This document shows, in pieces, positions 47,391 through 56,041 of a stretch of 64,000 bases of DNA. A model generated the notes under the pieces. The model did no database searches, was not told the origin of the DNA, and worked only from the letters and a program-made list of their open reading frames with translations. Source of the DNA: Gilliamella sp. N-G2 (GTDB taxonomy: Bacteria > Pseudomonadota > Gammaproteobacteria > Enterobacterales > Orbaceae). A program made the position numbers and the translations under genes. Location: NCBI RefSeq assembly GCF_002142215.1, contig NZ_NAST01000001.1, positions 153,704-217,703 on the forward strand, in the 5' to 3' direction. The stretch's first letter is position 1; each line of letters starts with the position of its first letter.

Positions 47391-47622
47391 TTCTACATCC
47401 TTTGAGTTTTATTGTTAGACCCATTTTGAGTGGGCGATCAGGAGCTCAAAACTGCTCAAAGTCAGCGGACGTATTTCTCTTTCGAGTATTTTATTAGTCT
47501 CACTCCCGATCATAAAATCTGGATATAAAAATACCGCATAAACTATCGGGCGCGGTTTCCGCTTTGAGTTAGTGTTTTGAGCACCTGAATACAAATTTAA
47601 CTTAAAATATGTTTACAGTCAA
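47391..47622 (-). promoter_or_regulatory. Antirepressor promoter and structured leader
   Basis: Minus-strand TTGACT (47617-47622) and TAAATT (47594-47599) with 17-bp spacing predict a start near 47587 and a leader of about 195 nt. The leader contains GATCGGGAG and CTCCTGATC (near-perfect complements), a CCCA/TGGG hairpin just before the ribosome site (AAAGGATG) and GAGCTCAAAACTGCTCAAAG-type repeats on the plus strand. It looks built for RNA-level control. Confidence 0.55.
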
Positions 47623-47639
47623 GTCAGTTATGCTATAGT
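47612..47639 (+). promoter_or_regulatory. Promoter of the Cys-rich cargo gene
   Basis: TTTACA (47612-47617), 16-bp spacer, TATAGT (47634-47639), about 32 bp before the ATG. It overlaps the antirepressor promoter on the opposite strand, so the two probably compete. Confidence 0.6.
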
Positions 47640-47670
47640 CAAAAAACGATCAATTATAATTAATACTTTT

Positions 47671-48243
47671 ATGAAGTTTTTAAAAAAATTATTTGGATTA
47701 AACAAGGAAAAATCAACAACGACTACCAAAAAGCCAAGTGTTCCAGTAACGCAATCAACTAGCTTAGAAGAAATGCTTACGCTCGAAATATCTCGTTGCG
47801 CTCAAATAAAAGAAGATTGCAAACCAACTTTAATTAAAGAATTTAATTTATTATCTTCTCCAAATTTTGGTGATGAGTTTTTAACTCTTGAAGAAAAGAA
47901 ATCATTAAACCTTAATTCAAGAATGAAGATTCATAAAAAAATTATTAGCGTTTTAACTGATGATGCGCTTGATAATGAAAGCAATCCAAAAAATATAATT
48001 CTAAATTTAGTATATTCAGCTAGAAATAAAGTTAGCTTGAATGAAGAATTAGAAAAAATAAAAGAGTTAAAAATAAAGAACATCAAAGTTTTAAACGTGG
48101 GTGATGCTAGAGACTGTGATTGGTGTATTTCTATGGATAAAAAAACTATATCTGCAGACACCGATTACGTAGCATTAATTAATCAAAATTGCACTTGTGA
48201 TTATTATAGAGGTCGTCTTCTTGCTGATATCAAGATTGAATAA
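47671..48243 (+). CDS. Cargo protein with C-terminal Cys cluster, unknown
   Basis: 190 aa. Basic N terminus (KFLKKLFGLNKEKS), Ser/Thr/Pro linker, helical middle (about 30-140), then DARDCDWCISMDKKTIS and NQNCTCDYYRGRLLADI. The CxxC plus CxC arrangement recalls the metal-binding C-terminal end of Mu gpF-type minor head proteins. I cannot assign a function. Own promoter and terminator, as expected of a phage moron. Confidence 0.6.
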   Translation: MKFLKKLFGLNKEKSTTTTKKPSVPVTQSTSLEEMLTLEISRCAQIKEDCKPTLIKEFNLLSSPNFGDEFLTLEEKKSLNLNSRMKIHKKIISVLTDDALDNESNPKNIILNLVYSARNKVSLNEELEKIKELKIKNIKVLNVGDARDCDWCISMDKKTISADTDYVALINQNCTCDYYRGRLLADIKIE

Positions 48244-48263
48244 AGCCCTTTCGGGCTTTTTTT
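48242..48263. terminator. Bidirectional terminator between convergent cargo genes
   Basis: 7-bp stem AAAGCCC / GGGCTTT with a TTTC loop and T-run on the plus strand, located between the Cys-rich gene and the secreted OB-fold gene. Confidence 0.85.
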
Positions 48264-48966
48264 ATGATTTTGGCATTGTAAAGTTTTTTACCTCGTCTGT
48301 CGCTTTGCTTTCAGCTAAAGCCAAAATTTTATCAAAATCTGACTTGCTTTTTGATAATTCAGATGCGGTTTTATATTTATCTAGTGTACCAGGATTTTTA
48401 ATGTCGAACTCCCAAAGCCCTAAATAAAACGCTTCAAAACCACTATCAGGCTTATCATCCTTGTCTAATTTATTTATACCTTCCATCGTTTTTTCAAGAA
48501 ATTTTTGAAAATAACTATCAGTAGTTACACAATTTTTTAATGTTGGAAACATAACATTATTTTTCGTGCCAACGCAGATCATATCAATTTTACTACCTTT
48601 ATTGATATTCATCGCATCGTCTTTGTTTTTTAGTTCAAGAGACACATATTCAAATTGATTTTTACCATTAGCTACAATATAAGGATCGCCTGATAAATCA
48701 GTTTTTACGCCCGAAGCAACTGTTTTAATGTTCACTAGTTGCTTATCGTATGCTTTTTCATATTTATACTGATTGTTACTGTATTCACTAATTAATTGTG
48801 ATGCATTAACGGATGGTATATATTCACTTAATATTGCACCGCCTCCTTTCTTAAAAACTGATATATCATCTTTAATCAAGAGTTCAATAAGCCTTTTTGC
48901 ATTATCATTTGCATATGCATTAAAACCGATCAACGTTAACAGAGAGATAGCAATTATTTTTTTCAT
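48262..48966 (-). CDS. Secreted OB-fold (tRNA_anti-like) cargo protein
   Basis: 234 aa with a clean signal peptide (KKIIAISLLTLIGFNAYA, cleavage ANA/YAN). Pattern YDKQLVNIKTVASGVKTD, DPYIVANGKNQFEYVSLEL, then INKGSKIDMICVGTKNN and PTLKNCVT fits periplasmic OB-fold proteins of the tRNA_anti-like group. A Cys pair could form a disulfide. Phage-encoded members often alter the envelope or block superinfection; that role is inference. Confidence 0.6.
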   Translation of the reverse strand: MKKIIAISLLTLIGFNAYANDNAKRLIELLIKDDISVFKKGGGAILSEYIPSVNASQLISEYSNNQYKYEKAYDKQLVNIKTVASGVKTDLSGDPYIVANGKNQFEYVSLELKNKDDAMNINKGSKIDMICVGTKNNVMFPTLKNCVTTDSYFQKFLEKTMEGINKLDKDDKPDSGFEAFYLGLWEFDIKNPGTLDKYKTASELSKSKSDFDKILALAESKATDEVKNFTMPKS

Positions 48967-49014
48967 GTGTTATTCCCTTTCATCAGATAAATGAAAAACA
49001 AAATAACAAATTAA

Positions 49015-49848
49015 TCATACTTTTTCAAACTTTCCGCCCGTGCAAACTAATTTACTGTGCCAGTTAGTGCCGTACAAATCGCCATTATGTTCAATCGATT
49101 TAACTTTATAATCGCCGTTATACTCGGTGAGTTTTGATTCAACACGAACAAGCGAACCGATTCTATAATGCGGATTGCATAGTGTTGTAATTTCTAACCC
49201 GTCATTAGTTTTTTTAGGGCTTCCTATCATTCCTGTGTTTCTAGAAATAACCCAACCCTCGTTATTAGAAAGGGCTTTATTTTTGGGGATAACAACTAGG
49301 TGATCATCTTGTATAGACCAGTCCGCATTATTGTTAATAGCGATTTTATGCATTGCTTCACGTGTGTCACACATGAGTACTTTACCACGTGGTAAAGCTC
49401 TATCATTTGGCAAATTAATAGCTCCTTTTTGAACACCAAAACTGCTTACCGCTTCGTTTAAAAAGTCGCTGTCTTTTTGCCCTTTTTGCATTGTTTTAAT
49501 AATAGTTTTTTCGGTATAAGCTCGGTGACCATCACCACAACGCATTGTGGTGATGATATCTTGCCCTGTCAGTTTATTTTCAACCGTCAGAATGTCACCG
49601 CAGAATATCAACCGTAAAACATCTTCTTTATAGCAAACCGATAACTCTAAAAAATGATACTGTTTGCTAGTAATAAGATTGCGGTTTGAATCGTTGAGAT
49701 TATAGACCGATATTTCGCCCGTATTTGGCTCTGATGTTAGCGTTTTTTTAATTGAAAAAGCCACTCTGAGATTATTAATAACAATGCTTTCTTTGCGATT
49801 ACCGATTTTAAGTTCTAATACCCTGCCGAATTGCTTCACGATACTCAC
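49015..49848 (-). CDS. Baseplate hub protein
   Basis: 277 aa, beta-rich. IVINNLRVAFSIKKTLTSEP, then GEISVYNLNDSNRNLI, and a C-terminal KSIEHNGDLYGTNWHSKL, the order seen in gp27/gpD-like hub proteins of simple contractile tails. Overlaps the plug gene by 41 bp. The spike that should follow it is displaced by the cargo island. Confidence 0.75.
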   Translation of the reverse strand: MSIVKQFGRVLELKIGNRKESIVINNLRVAFSIKKTLTSEPNTGEISVYNLNDSNRNLITSKQYHFLELSVCYKEDVLRLIFCGDILTVENKLTGQDIITTMRCGDGHRAYTEKTIIKTMQKGQKDSDFLNEAVSSFGVQKGAINLPNDRALPRGKVLMCDTREAMHKIAINNNADWSIQDDHLVVIPKNKALSNNEGWVISRNTGMIGSPKKTNDGLEITTLCNPHYRIGSLVRVESKLTEYNGDYKVKSIEHNGDLYGTNWHSKLVCTGGKFEKV

Positions 49849-50149
49849 CTTTAGTCATTATTAATAATTGCATACGATTATTAAGATCATCTTTAGATAT
49901 AGCATTAATTCCAAGCCTTGACTTGTCATCTAAAACTAATACAAACGGCAAATTAAACTCAATTAATGATGGGCTACCGACAGATAGTCCTTTATTTTTT
50001 GTGATATAACAGCCTTCATCAATATTAAATAAATCAAATTGATAGCCACGTAATACTGCATTGTAACGCAACGTTAATTTTAGATTCATATCGTATAGTG
50101 AGAATGATTGTTCTAACACGTCATCTGATGTTGTTTGTATAATGTGCAT
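49808..50149 (-). CDS. Baseplate plug protein, Pam3 gp18-like
   Basis: 113 aa. LNLKLTLRYNAVLRGYQFDLFN-like core and GLSVGSPSLIEF match the small plug of the cyanophage Pam3 baseplate. Usual place between the Dit-like and hub genes. Confidence 0.7.
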   Translation of the reverse strand: MHIIQTTSDDVLEQSFSLYDMNLKLTLRYNAVLRGYQFDLFNIDEGCYITKNKGLSVGSPSLIEFNLPFVLVLDDKSRLGINAISKDDLNNRMQLLIMTKGEYREAIRQGIRT

Positions 50150-50150
50150 T

Positions 50151-50879
50151 TTATGTTCTCCTCCCAGTAAATATTCCCTTTCCAGTTCTCAAAACTGATT
50201 TATCCACCTCTTTCGGTTGAGTTTTTCCCAAATTTCTAACTTTCGGCTTAGACATTTTAAAGCCGTTAGCGATTTGCGTTTCAACAATGAATATCTCACG
50301 AAATGTTATGATAAACTCACCTACTGTATTTTGTTTTTGAGTAAGCCCGACTGACGTTATCACCATATTTTTATATTGCCGTGAATTTGTCTGTAACGTA
50401 ACTGGCTCACCACTACGTTGTATTGCTAACAGTTTTTCATATGCATCACTAATGCGGTCTGATGATAGATTATTGAGTAATGGTGATTGATAATCGGGGA
50501 GAAAATCAGCAACAACATTATTAACAATTTTTTCAGCCGTTTTAAGGTGTGATGCATAACGATTAATTAAGTTCTCAGCTTGAGCAGTAACAACTTTCAC
50601 CTCCATTGGTAAGGGATATTCAGACAGATTAAAACCTAGAACATTATCAAATGAAAATGTGTTAGTTTCATAGCCAACCACTAATCCGTTAACAGTAACT
50701 TCTTTAGGATCTAACACTGCATGATCTGCAATATTAGCGCCGTTCTCTATCGGATTTTCTGTTACTCGTAATTTTGAAGTATGTTGCTCAACAGTGTTAA
50801 TATCAAGACTAAACGTGCCAGCCTCGGAGATGATCAAACCTGTGTTTGATGCTGATTTATTTAATATAGATTGGAACAT
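50151..50879 (-). CDS. Dit-like baseplate/tail protein
   Basis: 242 aa. IISEAGTFSLDINTVEQHTS, then RVTENPIENGANIADHAVLD, KEVTVNGLVVGYE and RQYKNMVITSVGLTQK define the Dit-like domain found after the tape measure in this tail type. ATG overlaps the tape measure stop by 1 bp. Confidence 0.75.
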   Translation of the reverse strand: MFQSILNKSASNTGLIISEAGTFSLDINTVEQHTSKLRVTENPIENGANIADHAVLDPKEVTVNGLVVGYETNTFSFDNVLGFNLSEYPLPMEVKVVTAQAENLINRYASHLKTAEKIVNNVVADFLPDYQSPLLNNLSSDRISDAYEKLLAIQRSGEPVTLQTNSRQYKNMVITSVGLTQKQNTVGEFIITFREIFIVETQIANGFKMSKPKVRNLGKTQPKEVDKSVLRTGKGIFTGRRT

Positions 50880-52780
50880 TAGTTAGATCCTAGTGCAGTT
50901 GTTGAATTGTCGGCTATTTTTTGGATTTCTCCTGAAGCCAACGCATTTAAATTAGCTAAACCTTCTTGTGGTGTTGTCACGTTCATTGTGTTATTGATTG
51001 TGACAGCATTATTATTGTTGATATTTTTATTTGAATTATTTGGATTTGTCACACCAGCACTAGCCGATAGTGCAGGATTAATTTTTATTTGATTTTCGCG
51101 TTTAACTAAAACTGTTTTGTCGTCATCATCAAATAAACCAGTCCACGACAAAGCGCCTTTAACCTTTGCGCCAACTGTATCAATAAAGCCCAAAAATTTA
51201 TCTTTTATCCATTTGATTGCGTCATTGAACGGTTTGGTGATGGATTTATATATATCAGTGAATTTTTTCCCAATTTTATTTGTTGTATCGCCAGCATCAT
51301 CGATCCAGCCTGTAAACAGATTTTTAACAAAATCCCATGCGGTTTTGAATGGTGATGTTATGTAACTCCATATACCGCTAAAAACTTTACCTATACTATT
51401 TGTTGTCGAAGTTGAATCATCGATCCAGCCAGTAAATAAGTTTTTAACGTAGTTCCAAGCTGCTCTGAATGGTGATGTAACAAAATCCCATATTGACCAT
51501 AACGTATCACCGATTTTGTCTGTTACTGATGTTGTATCATCCTCCCAGATATCAAATAAATCATTTACAAACTTCCATGCAGCTCTGAATGGCCACGTTA
51601 TAAAATTCCAAATCCCTTTAAATATTGCACCAATACCATTAACTACATCACCAGCATCAATACCCAACCAATCCATGATGGCGCATATTGCTTTATAAGC
51701 CATGCGGAATGGAAATGTAATCACATCAAAAATAAAACCAAAAATTTTACCAATTCTATTGACCGTTTTTTTTGCGTCTTTTTCTGACATTCCAAAAAAC
51801 ATCAAAATATTTTTAAACAAATTAGCTAATGCTGATTTGATTTTTGAAAAAAGAGATTTGATGCCATTTATTAATGACGTAAACAGTCGATTTGATAATG
51901 ATTTAACTTTTTCACTATCACCGCCCCATAAAGCCTTAATCAGCTCCCAGACATCTTTGACAAATTGCCACGCTGCTTTGGCTCCGTCAATGAATGGTTG
52001 CCAATACTCACCAAAAAGACTGTTACCGCCATTCATGTAGACCATTAGGTCATCAATCAGCAACATTAATCCAGTTAAGAGCATGATGATTTTACCTAGT
52101 GGACTAAATAAAAAGCCGCGATTGAGAATTGCCCAAGCTACACCAAAGGCGATAATTGCATTTTTCCAACCTATCGTCCCTCGAATAATCTTATCCAGGA
52201 ATTTAACAAAATTAACAACCACCTGAATAGCCAAACCAACGGCTTTAATAATTTTAGTGATTCCGTTAGCAACCAGTTCTTTATTGATTGTTAACCAGTT
52301 ACGAAATCCGCCGATTAGATTAGTCAGCGCAGGAGCCAAATTTAAAGCGATTTTTGTCTTAATGCTATCAAGAGCGAGACCCGTTTTATCCATTTCCCGC
52401 TTGTATTGATTAGCTTGTTGTAGTTCTTTTTGAGAGACTTTAAACAATGTACCTTTTTTAGCTGCTAACTCTTTAGCTTTATCAATAGCGCTATTAAATG
52501 CACCAATTAATTTTTTACCATAAAGAACCGCTGCCGCCGCTAGTGAAACAAGGATAAGTTTTAACGAAAATAATTTAGATTTTGTTTTGTTAGCGGCGTT
52601 CCCTGCTTCTTTTGTCGATTTGTTGGTTTCTTTGATAGCTCGGTTTACATCACTTTGCATTTTATTTGTTGCATTTGATAGCTGATTAGCGCCTGTTTGC
52701 AGGGTGTTAACCACCTTAGCAATCTCGCCAGCTTTTGATGCGTCAACGCCAATTTTAATTAAAAATTCTTCCAATAACAT
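50879..52780 (-). CDS. Tail tape measure protein
   Basis: 633 aa; sets tail length and is ejected ahead of DNA. N-terminal coiled coil (about 10-75, NxLxTGANQLSNATNKM), a hydrophobic patch (SLKLILVSLAAAAVLYG, then AIIAFGVAWAIL and IIMLLTGLMLLIDDL) and a C-terminal array of about five 40-residue repeats with SPFRAAWNYVKNLFTGWIDD as the clearest unit. Short for a contractile tail. Starts 2 bp after the frameshifted chaperone stop. Confidence 0.88.
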   Translation of the reverse strand: MLLEEFLIKIGVDASKAGEIAKVVNTLQTGANQLSNATNKMQSDVNRAIKETNKSTKEAGNAANKTKSKLFSLKLILVSLAAAAVLYGKKLIGAFNSAIDKAKELAAKKGTLFKVSQKELQQANQYKREMDKTGLALDSIKTKIALNLAPALTNLIGGFRNWLTINKELVANGITKIIKAVGLAIQVVVNFVKFLDKIIRGTIGWKNAIIAFGVAWAILNRGFLFSPLGKIIMLLTGLMLLIDDLMVYMNGGNSLFGEYWQPFIDGAKAAWQFVKDVWELIKALWGGDSEKVKSLSNRLFTSLINGIKSLFSKIKSALANLFKNILMFFGMSEKDAKKTVNRIGKIFGFIFDVITFPFRMAYKAICAIMDWLGIDAGDVVNGIGAIFKGIWNFITWPFRAAWKFVNDLFDIWEDDTTSVTDKIGDTLWSIWDFVTSPFRAAWNYVKNLFTGWIDDSTSTTNSIGKVFSGIWSYITSPFKTAWDFVKNLFTGWIDDAGDTTNKIGKKFTDIYKSITKPFNDAIKWIKDKFLGFIDTVGAKVKGALSWTGLFDDDDKTVLVKRENQIKINPALSASAGVTNPNNSNKNINNNNAVTINNTMNVTTPQEGLANLNALASGEIQKIADNSTTALGSN

Positions 52781-52781
52781 A

Positions 52782-53341
52782 TCACGCCTCGTTTTGCCGT
52801 TTTTCAGCTAATTTCATTTCAGCTATCACGTTATGCATATCAATAACATCATCAAGAGAATAAACCGTCCTGAGTTCGTGGAGCGTTGCATATTTATTTA
52901 CGATAACACCCCATACAAACCAATCTACATCGCTCTCTGTGCTATCTCCTCCAAGTTGGCTGTATTTAGCTTGGACGCAATCCCACTTGGTAAAAAACCC
53001 AAAAAATGAAATTTTAAGCCTTCAACAATAACTTGGTAGTAATGGCTTCGATGAGTGTTAAAAAAGTCACTAACTTCCTGAGGTTTTTGGAATAGAACGG
53101 TTTTACCATTTTCATCAATAGCGGTGACATAATTGAGAATGAATTTTTCTATTTCCTCAAACTGTTCAGTGCCGATATTCGATGCTAGTTGACCAAAATC
53201 AAAACCTGTATTATTTCCGTCTAAAGAAAAACAGCCTTTTAGTAAGGCTGTTAATTTTTTTAGGTATTTGTTGGCTTTGAAAAAATCCGCTTGTCGAAAT
53301 GTGTAGGTTATATCATCTAAGATAAAATCTGTATTTTGCAT
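52782..53341 (-). CDS. Tail assembly chaperone, with -1 frameshift extension
   Basis: The zero-frame product is 138 aa (53341-52925: NTDFILDDITYTFRQADFF, ending EEIAQRAM). At 52991-52997 the minus strand reads T TTT TTA in the zero frame, an ideal -1 slippery heptamer. Slipping there opens the -1 frame without a stop through TKWDCVQAKYSQLGGDSTES and DVDWFVWGVIVNKYATLHE to a TGA at 52782, giving about 186 aa. The two-product arrangement just upstream of the tape measure gene is the lambda G/GT scheme. The long product binds the tape measure and the short one the tube protein. Confidence 0.8.
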
Positions 53342-53772
53342 TATAAACCGCCTTTAATATTAAACTCTGCTTTAGTTGCCTTAAATGTCCACGTCACACC
53401 GTTGTGAGCTGTTCCACGTGCGTGCGTAGGAGGAGTAGTAAACCAACAACCAGTTAATAAAAACTCATCGCCATTCCGCAAATCTTTGTATGTGATTAAT
53501 TTACCTGTTGCGGTTGTTGGGTTATTAATTTGAGAATTACGTGATTGATTTAGTTTTTCGTTAGTTTCTGAGTGTTGCAATGTTTTGATGGTTATCGTTG
53601 CACCTCGATTGCACGAATGAACAAAAACGCCTTTTCCGTTAATACCGTATGTGATATCGCCGTCATCACCCACAGGCGCAATACTGATAGAATCCTGCGC
53701 ATTCTCATATCCTGTAATTTCGTAGCCGTCAATTGTGAGTACGGCATCTTCCATTGAAAATGATTTAGACAT
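53341..53772 (-). CDS. Tail tube protein (DUF3277-like)
   Basis: 143 aa. SFSMEDAVLTIDGYEITGYE, then SISIAPVGDDGDITYGINGK, and ATITIKTLQHSETN with WTFKATKAEFNIKGG at the end match the KPP10/Phage_tube_2 group. Ends 1 bp into the chaperone start; located directly after the sheath gene. Confidence 0.85.
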   Translation of the reverse strand: MSKSFSMEDAVLTIDGYEITGYENAQDSISIAPVGDDGDITYGINGKGVFVHSCNRGATITIKTLQHSETNEKLNQSRNSQINNPTTATGKLITYKDLRNGDEFLLTGCWFTTPPTHARGTAHNGVTWTFKATKAEFNIKGGL

Positions 53773-53782
53773 TTAACCTTCC

Positions 53783-55294
53783 TTATCGATTGAATTGGAC
53801 AATGATATCAACGCTATGACCCGCCCCAGCTAGTTTTAGCGCACAATTAATAGGCATCATTTTTCGAGCTTCACGATCTGCAGTATCTTGCGTTTCGAAT
53901 GAATCAGAATAGAAATAATAGCCATTGATTTGATCGCCGTATGATAGTTCACCCAAGTCCCCTAACGTCCATTTACCCAGACCTAAAAAACCGTTATCTT
54001 TAAACTGTTCACCGACAATCTTAATTGAACTGATTAAAATTTCTTGGCCTCGATCGGTTTGTGGAATTTTAGTAGGCTGACCTTGTAACGTGTTAAACGC
54101 CTGAACCTGTACAGCATTAATAAATGCATCTAATCCAGTTGTTTCATCAATGAACGTGCCACCAATCATCACACCTTCTGCTAGCATATTAACGCCCGCA
54201 TAATCGGTATAATAATTGATACCTAAGCGCCCACATTTTTTAGCCTCATTAACCGTGATTTTGTCATCAGATGTTACGCTTGCTTGCTGTTTAAATTTAA
54301 CTGTTTTTGCAGTATTAACACCTGTCCAAACTGTTGTTAGTGCAATTCCCATTAATTCAGCGGCAGCATGTGTATTGCCCTTATTGTTATACTGAACCAT
54401 CAAACGACCGCTATTTCGCTTAGATAGTGTTTTCAGTACGTTATCATCTGTATATTCAATGTTAGCCGTTCGTGTTTCGGTAAATGCTATAACCTTAGCG
54501 TTTTCGACACCTTGAGCGACAACCCAGTCATGAGCCTCGACCAATTCACTATCTGTAATCGTGTTAGCAAAATAAACACCGTACCAGTTCTGATATTGAT
54601 TTTGTAATTTGCTCAAGGCCTCCGCTGGTGTTTCTTTATTATAAGTTGTAGCATCTTCGCCATTAATTAACGTGCCTTTACCATCGATAAGATTAATCAT
54701 ACTACCGATATAAGTACCGTCCAATTCAGCATTAAATACATGGCCGAAATTAGCACCTTTTCCTTCTGTTGATGATGACAAAATAAAACGACTACCCACC
54801 GCATCATAGATAAATTTAATACCCACATTTTCAAGCTTAGCGTTTATAATGTTGGCTACATCATCCATGCTTGACACTGAATAAAAATCAAGCCCAGTGA
54901 CGTCAATTTTCTCACTACCAAAATAAACCGAAAAATAACCATCGGTAATATTTTTGAATTGAATATAACTTACAGCTAATGCCGAACCATTGATTTTTGA
55001 ACTGATAGCCTGTGTTGTTATGCCATCCCTCATGTATTTAGCAATTAGCGCTGTTTTTGGTTTTGGTCTTGCAGAAAATAATGCCGATGCCGCTTTGTAT
55101 GCATCTGAATTAGTTCCGAATAATGACGCCACTTGATTTGTATCTGACACCACAATATAGCGAGTATCAGGGTTGGTAAATTCGTCGCACATTTCACTAG
55201 TGAAAATAGCAACGACACTAAGATCACGTTTTTGTGCGCCCCGTGGTGATTGCTGTAGAGTTACGTCTACAATCTGACTAATTGGTAAACTCAT
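53783..55294 (-). CDS. Tail sheath protein (DUF3383)
   Basis: 503-aa contractile sheath subunit. Opening PISQIVDVTLQQSPRGAQKR and FGTNSDAYKAASALFSARPK are DUF3383 hallmarks. The middle carries AYSKLQNQYQNWYGVYFA-like sequence and the C-terminal GLGKWTLGDLGELSYGDQ region closes the fold. Its presence makes this a myovirus-type tail. Confidence 0.9.
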   Translation of the reverse strand: MSLPISQIVDVTLQQSPRGAQKRDLSVVAIFTSEMCDEFTNPDTRYIVVSDTNQVASLFGTNSDAYKAASALFSARPKPKTALIAKYMRDGITTQAISSKINGSALAVSYIQFKNITDGYFSVYFGSEKIDVTGLDFYSVSSMDDVANIINAKLENVGIKFIYDAVGSRFILSSSTEGKGANFGHVFNAELDGTYIGSMINLIDGKGTLINGEDATTYNKETPAEALSKLQNQYQNWYGVYFANTITDSELVEAHDWVVAQGVENAKVIAFTETRTANIEYTDDNVLKTLSKRNSGRLMVQYNNKGNTHAAAELMGIALTTVWTGVNTAKTVKFKQQASVTSDDKITVNEAKKCGRLGINYYTDYAGVNMLAEGVMIGGTFIDETTGLDAFINAVQVQAFNTLQGQPTKIPQTDRGQEILISSIKIVGEQFKDNGFLGLGKWTLGDLGELSYGDQINGYYFYSDSFETQDTADREARKMMPINCALKLAGAGHSVDIIVQFNR

Positions 55295-55296
55295 TA

Positions 55297-55791
55297 TTAC
55301 CCCTTCTCTAAATTAAATTTTACTGTATCGCCACGGTTCACCTGAGCCTTGACGATTGGATTAATTGAAAATGTAAGATCGACCTGCGCACGCTGTTCTT
55401 TACCGCCTGCGATAGTTGTTGGCAAGCTTCGAATTTGTGAGCATCGTAGATATCCCATACCTAGATGTTTTAATCGTTGCCAAACTGGCGTTAATCGCAT
55501 CGATTCGGTTAGTTTGCATAGCAAATCATAGGAATTTTTACCATAAGCATTAACTGAAATGGTCAATTCTCTAGCTGTTGAAGCTATTTCCTCCTCATTT
55601 ACACCATTGAATTTTATTTCAGTTCCGATATCGGATTGGTAGGAATTCAAGACAGTGATAAATCGGTCGAGCCTTGAAACGTCCTGCATATTATTTGCAT
55701 CAAATACAATAGATTCAGGTAACGTCAAAACCTCCGCTATCGTGCGTCTGACTTCCATCATATCTAGTCGCGAGACAGTCGTAATAGCCAT
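55297..55791 (-). CDS. Neck/tail terminator protein (LIC_12616-like)
   Basis: 164 aa: AITTVSRLDMMEVRRTIAEV, then WQRLKHLGMGYLRCSQIRSL and DLTFSINPIVKA-like end, the gp12-type neck terminator fold. The ATG at 55791 is preferred: GGAG lies 5 nt upstream, while the GTG at 55797 overlaps it. Confidence 0.7.
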   Translation of the reverse strand: MAITTVSRLDMMEVRRTIAEVLTLPESIVFDANNMQDVSRLDRFITVLNSYQSDIGTEIKFNGVNEEEIASTARELTISVNAYGKNSYDLLCKLTESMRLTPVWQRLKHLGMGYLRCSQIRSLPTTIAGGKEQRAQVDLTFSINPIVKAQVNRGDTVKFNLEKG

Positions 55792-56041
55792 AATCACTCC
55801 ATATTGCTTCCGAAATAACTTTAAATCTCATACCGTGATGATGAAACAGCATACCGTTCGTTAGCTTTTCACGAGAAAATACTCTAACGGTTGGATTGTA
55901 TCTGTCTCCCTCGGGCAGTATTTGCAAATCATCATTACTAGCTGGCTGAATTATGCATGTGATATCACCCAAACCATCAAAATTAACTTTAGTGGCAAAG
56001 AAGGGATCGCCTAAAAATTGGGATATTAGTTCACGTTTCAT
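55715..56041 (-). CDS. Head-tail joining (head closure) protein
   Basis: 108 aa, beta-rich: VNFDGLGDITCIIQPASNDD, then GDRYNPTVRVFSREKL and LFHHHGMRFKVISEAIW. Position between the gp10-like and neck terminator genes, with a 77-bp overlap into the next, supports a head-closure role. Family assignment is by context. Confidence 0.6.
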   Translation of the reverse strand: MKRELISQFLGDPFFATKVNFDGLGDITCIIQPASNDDLQILPEGDRYNPTVRVFSREKLTNGMLFHHHGMRFKVISEAIWSDYGYYDCLATRYDGSQTHDSGGFDVT

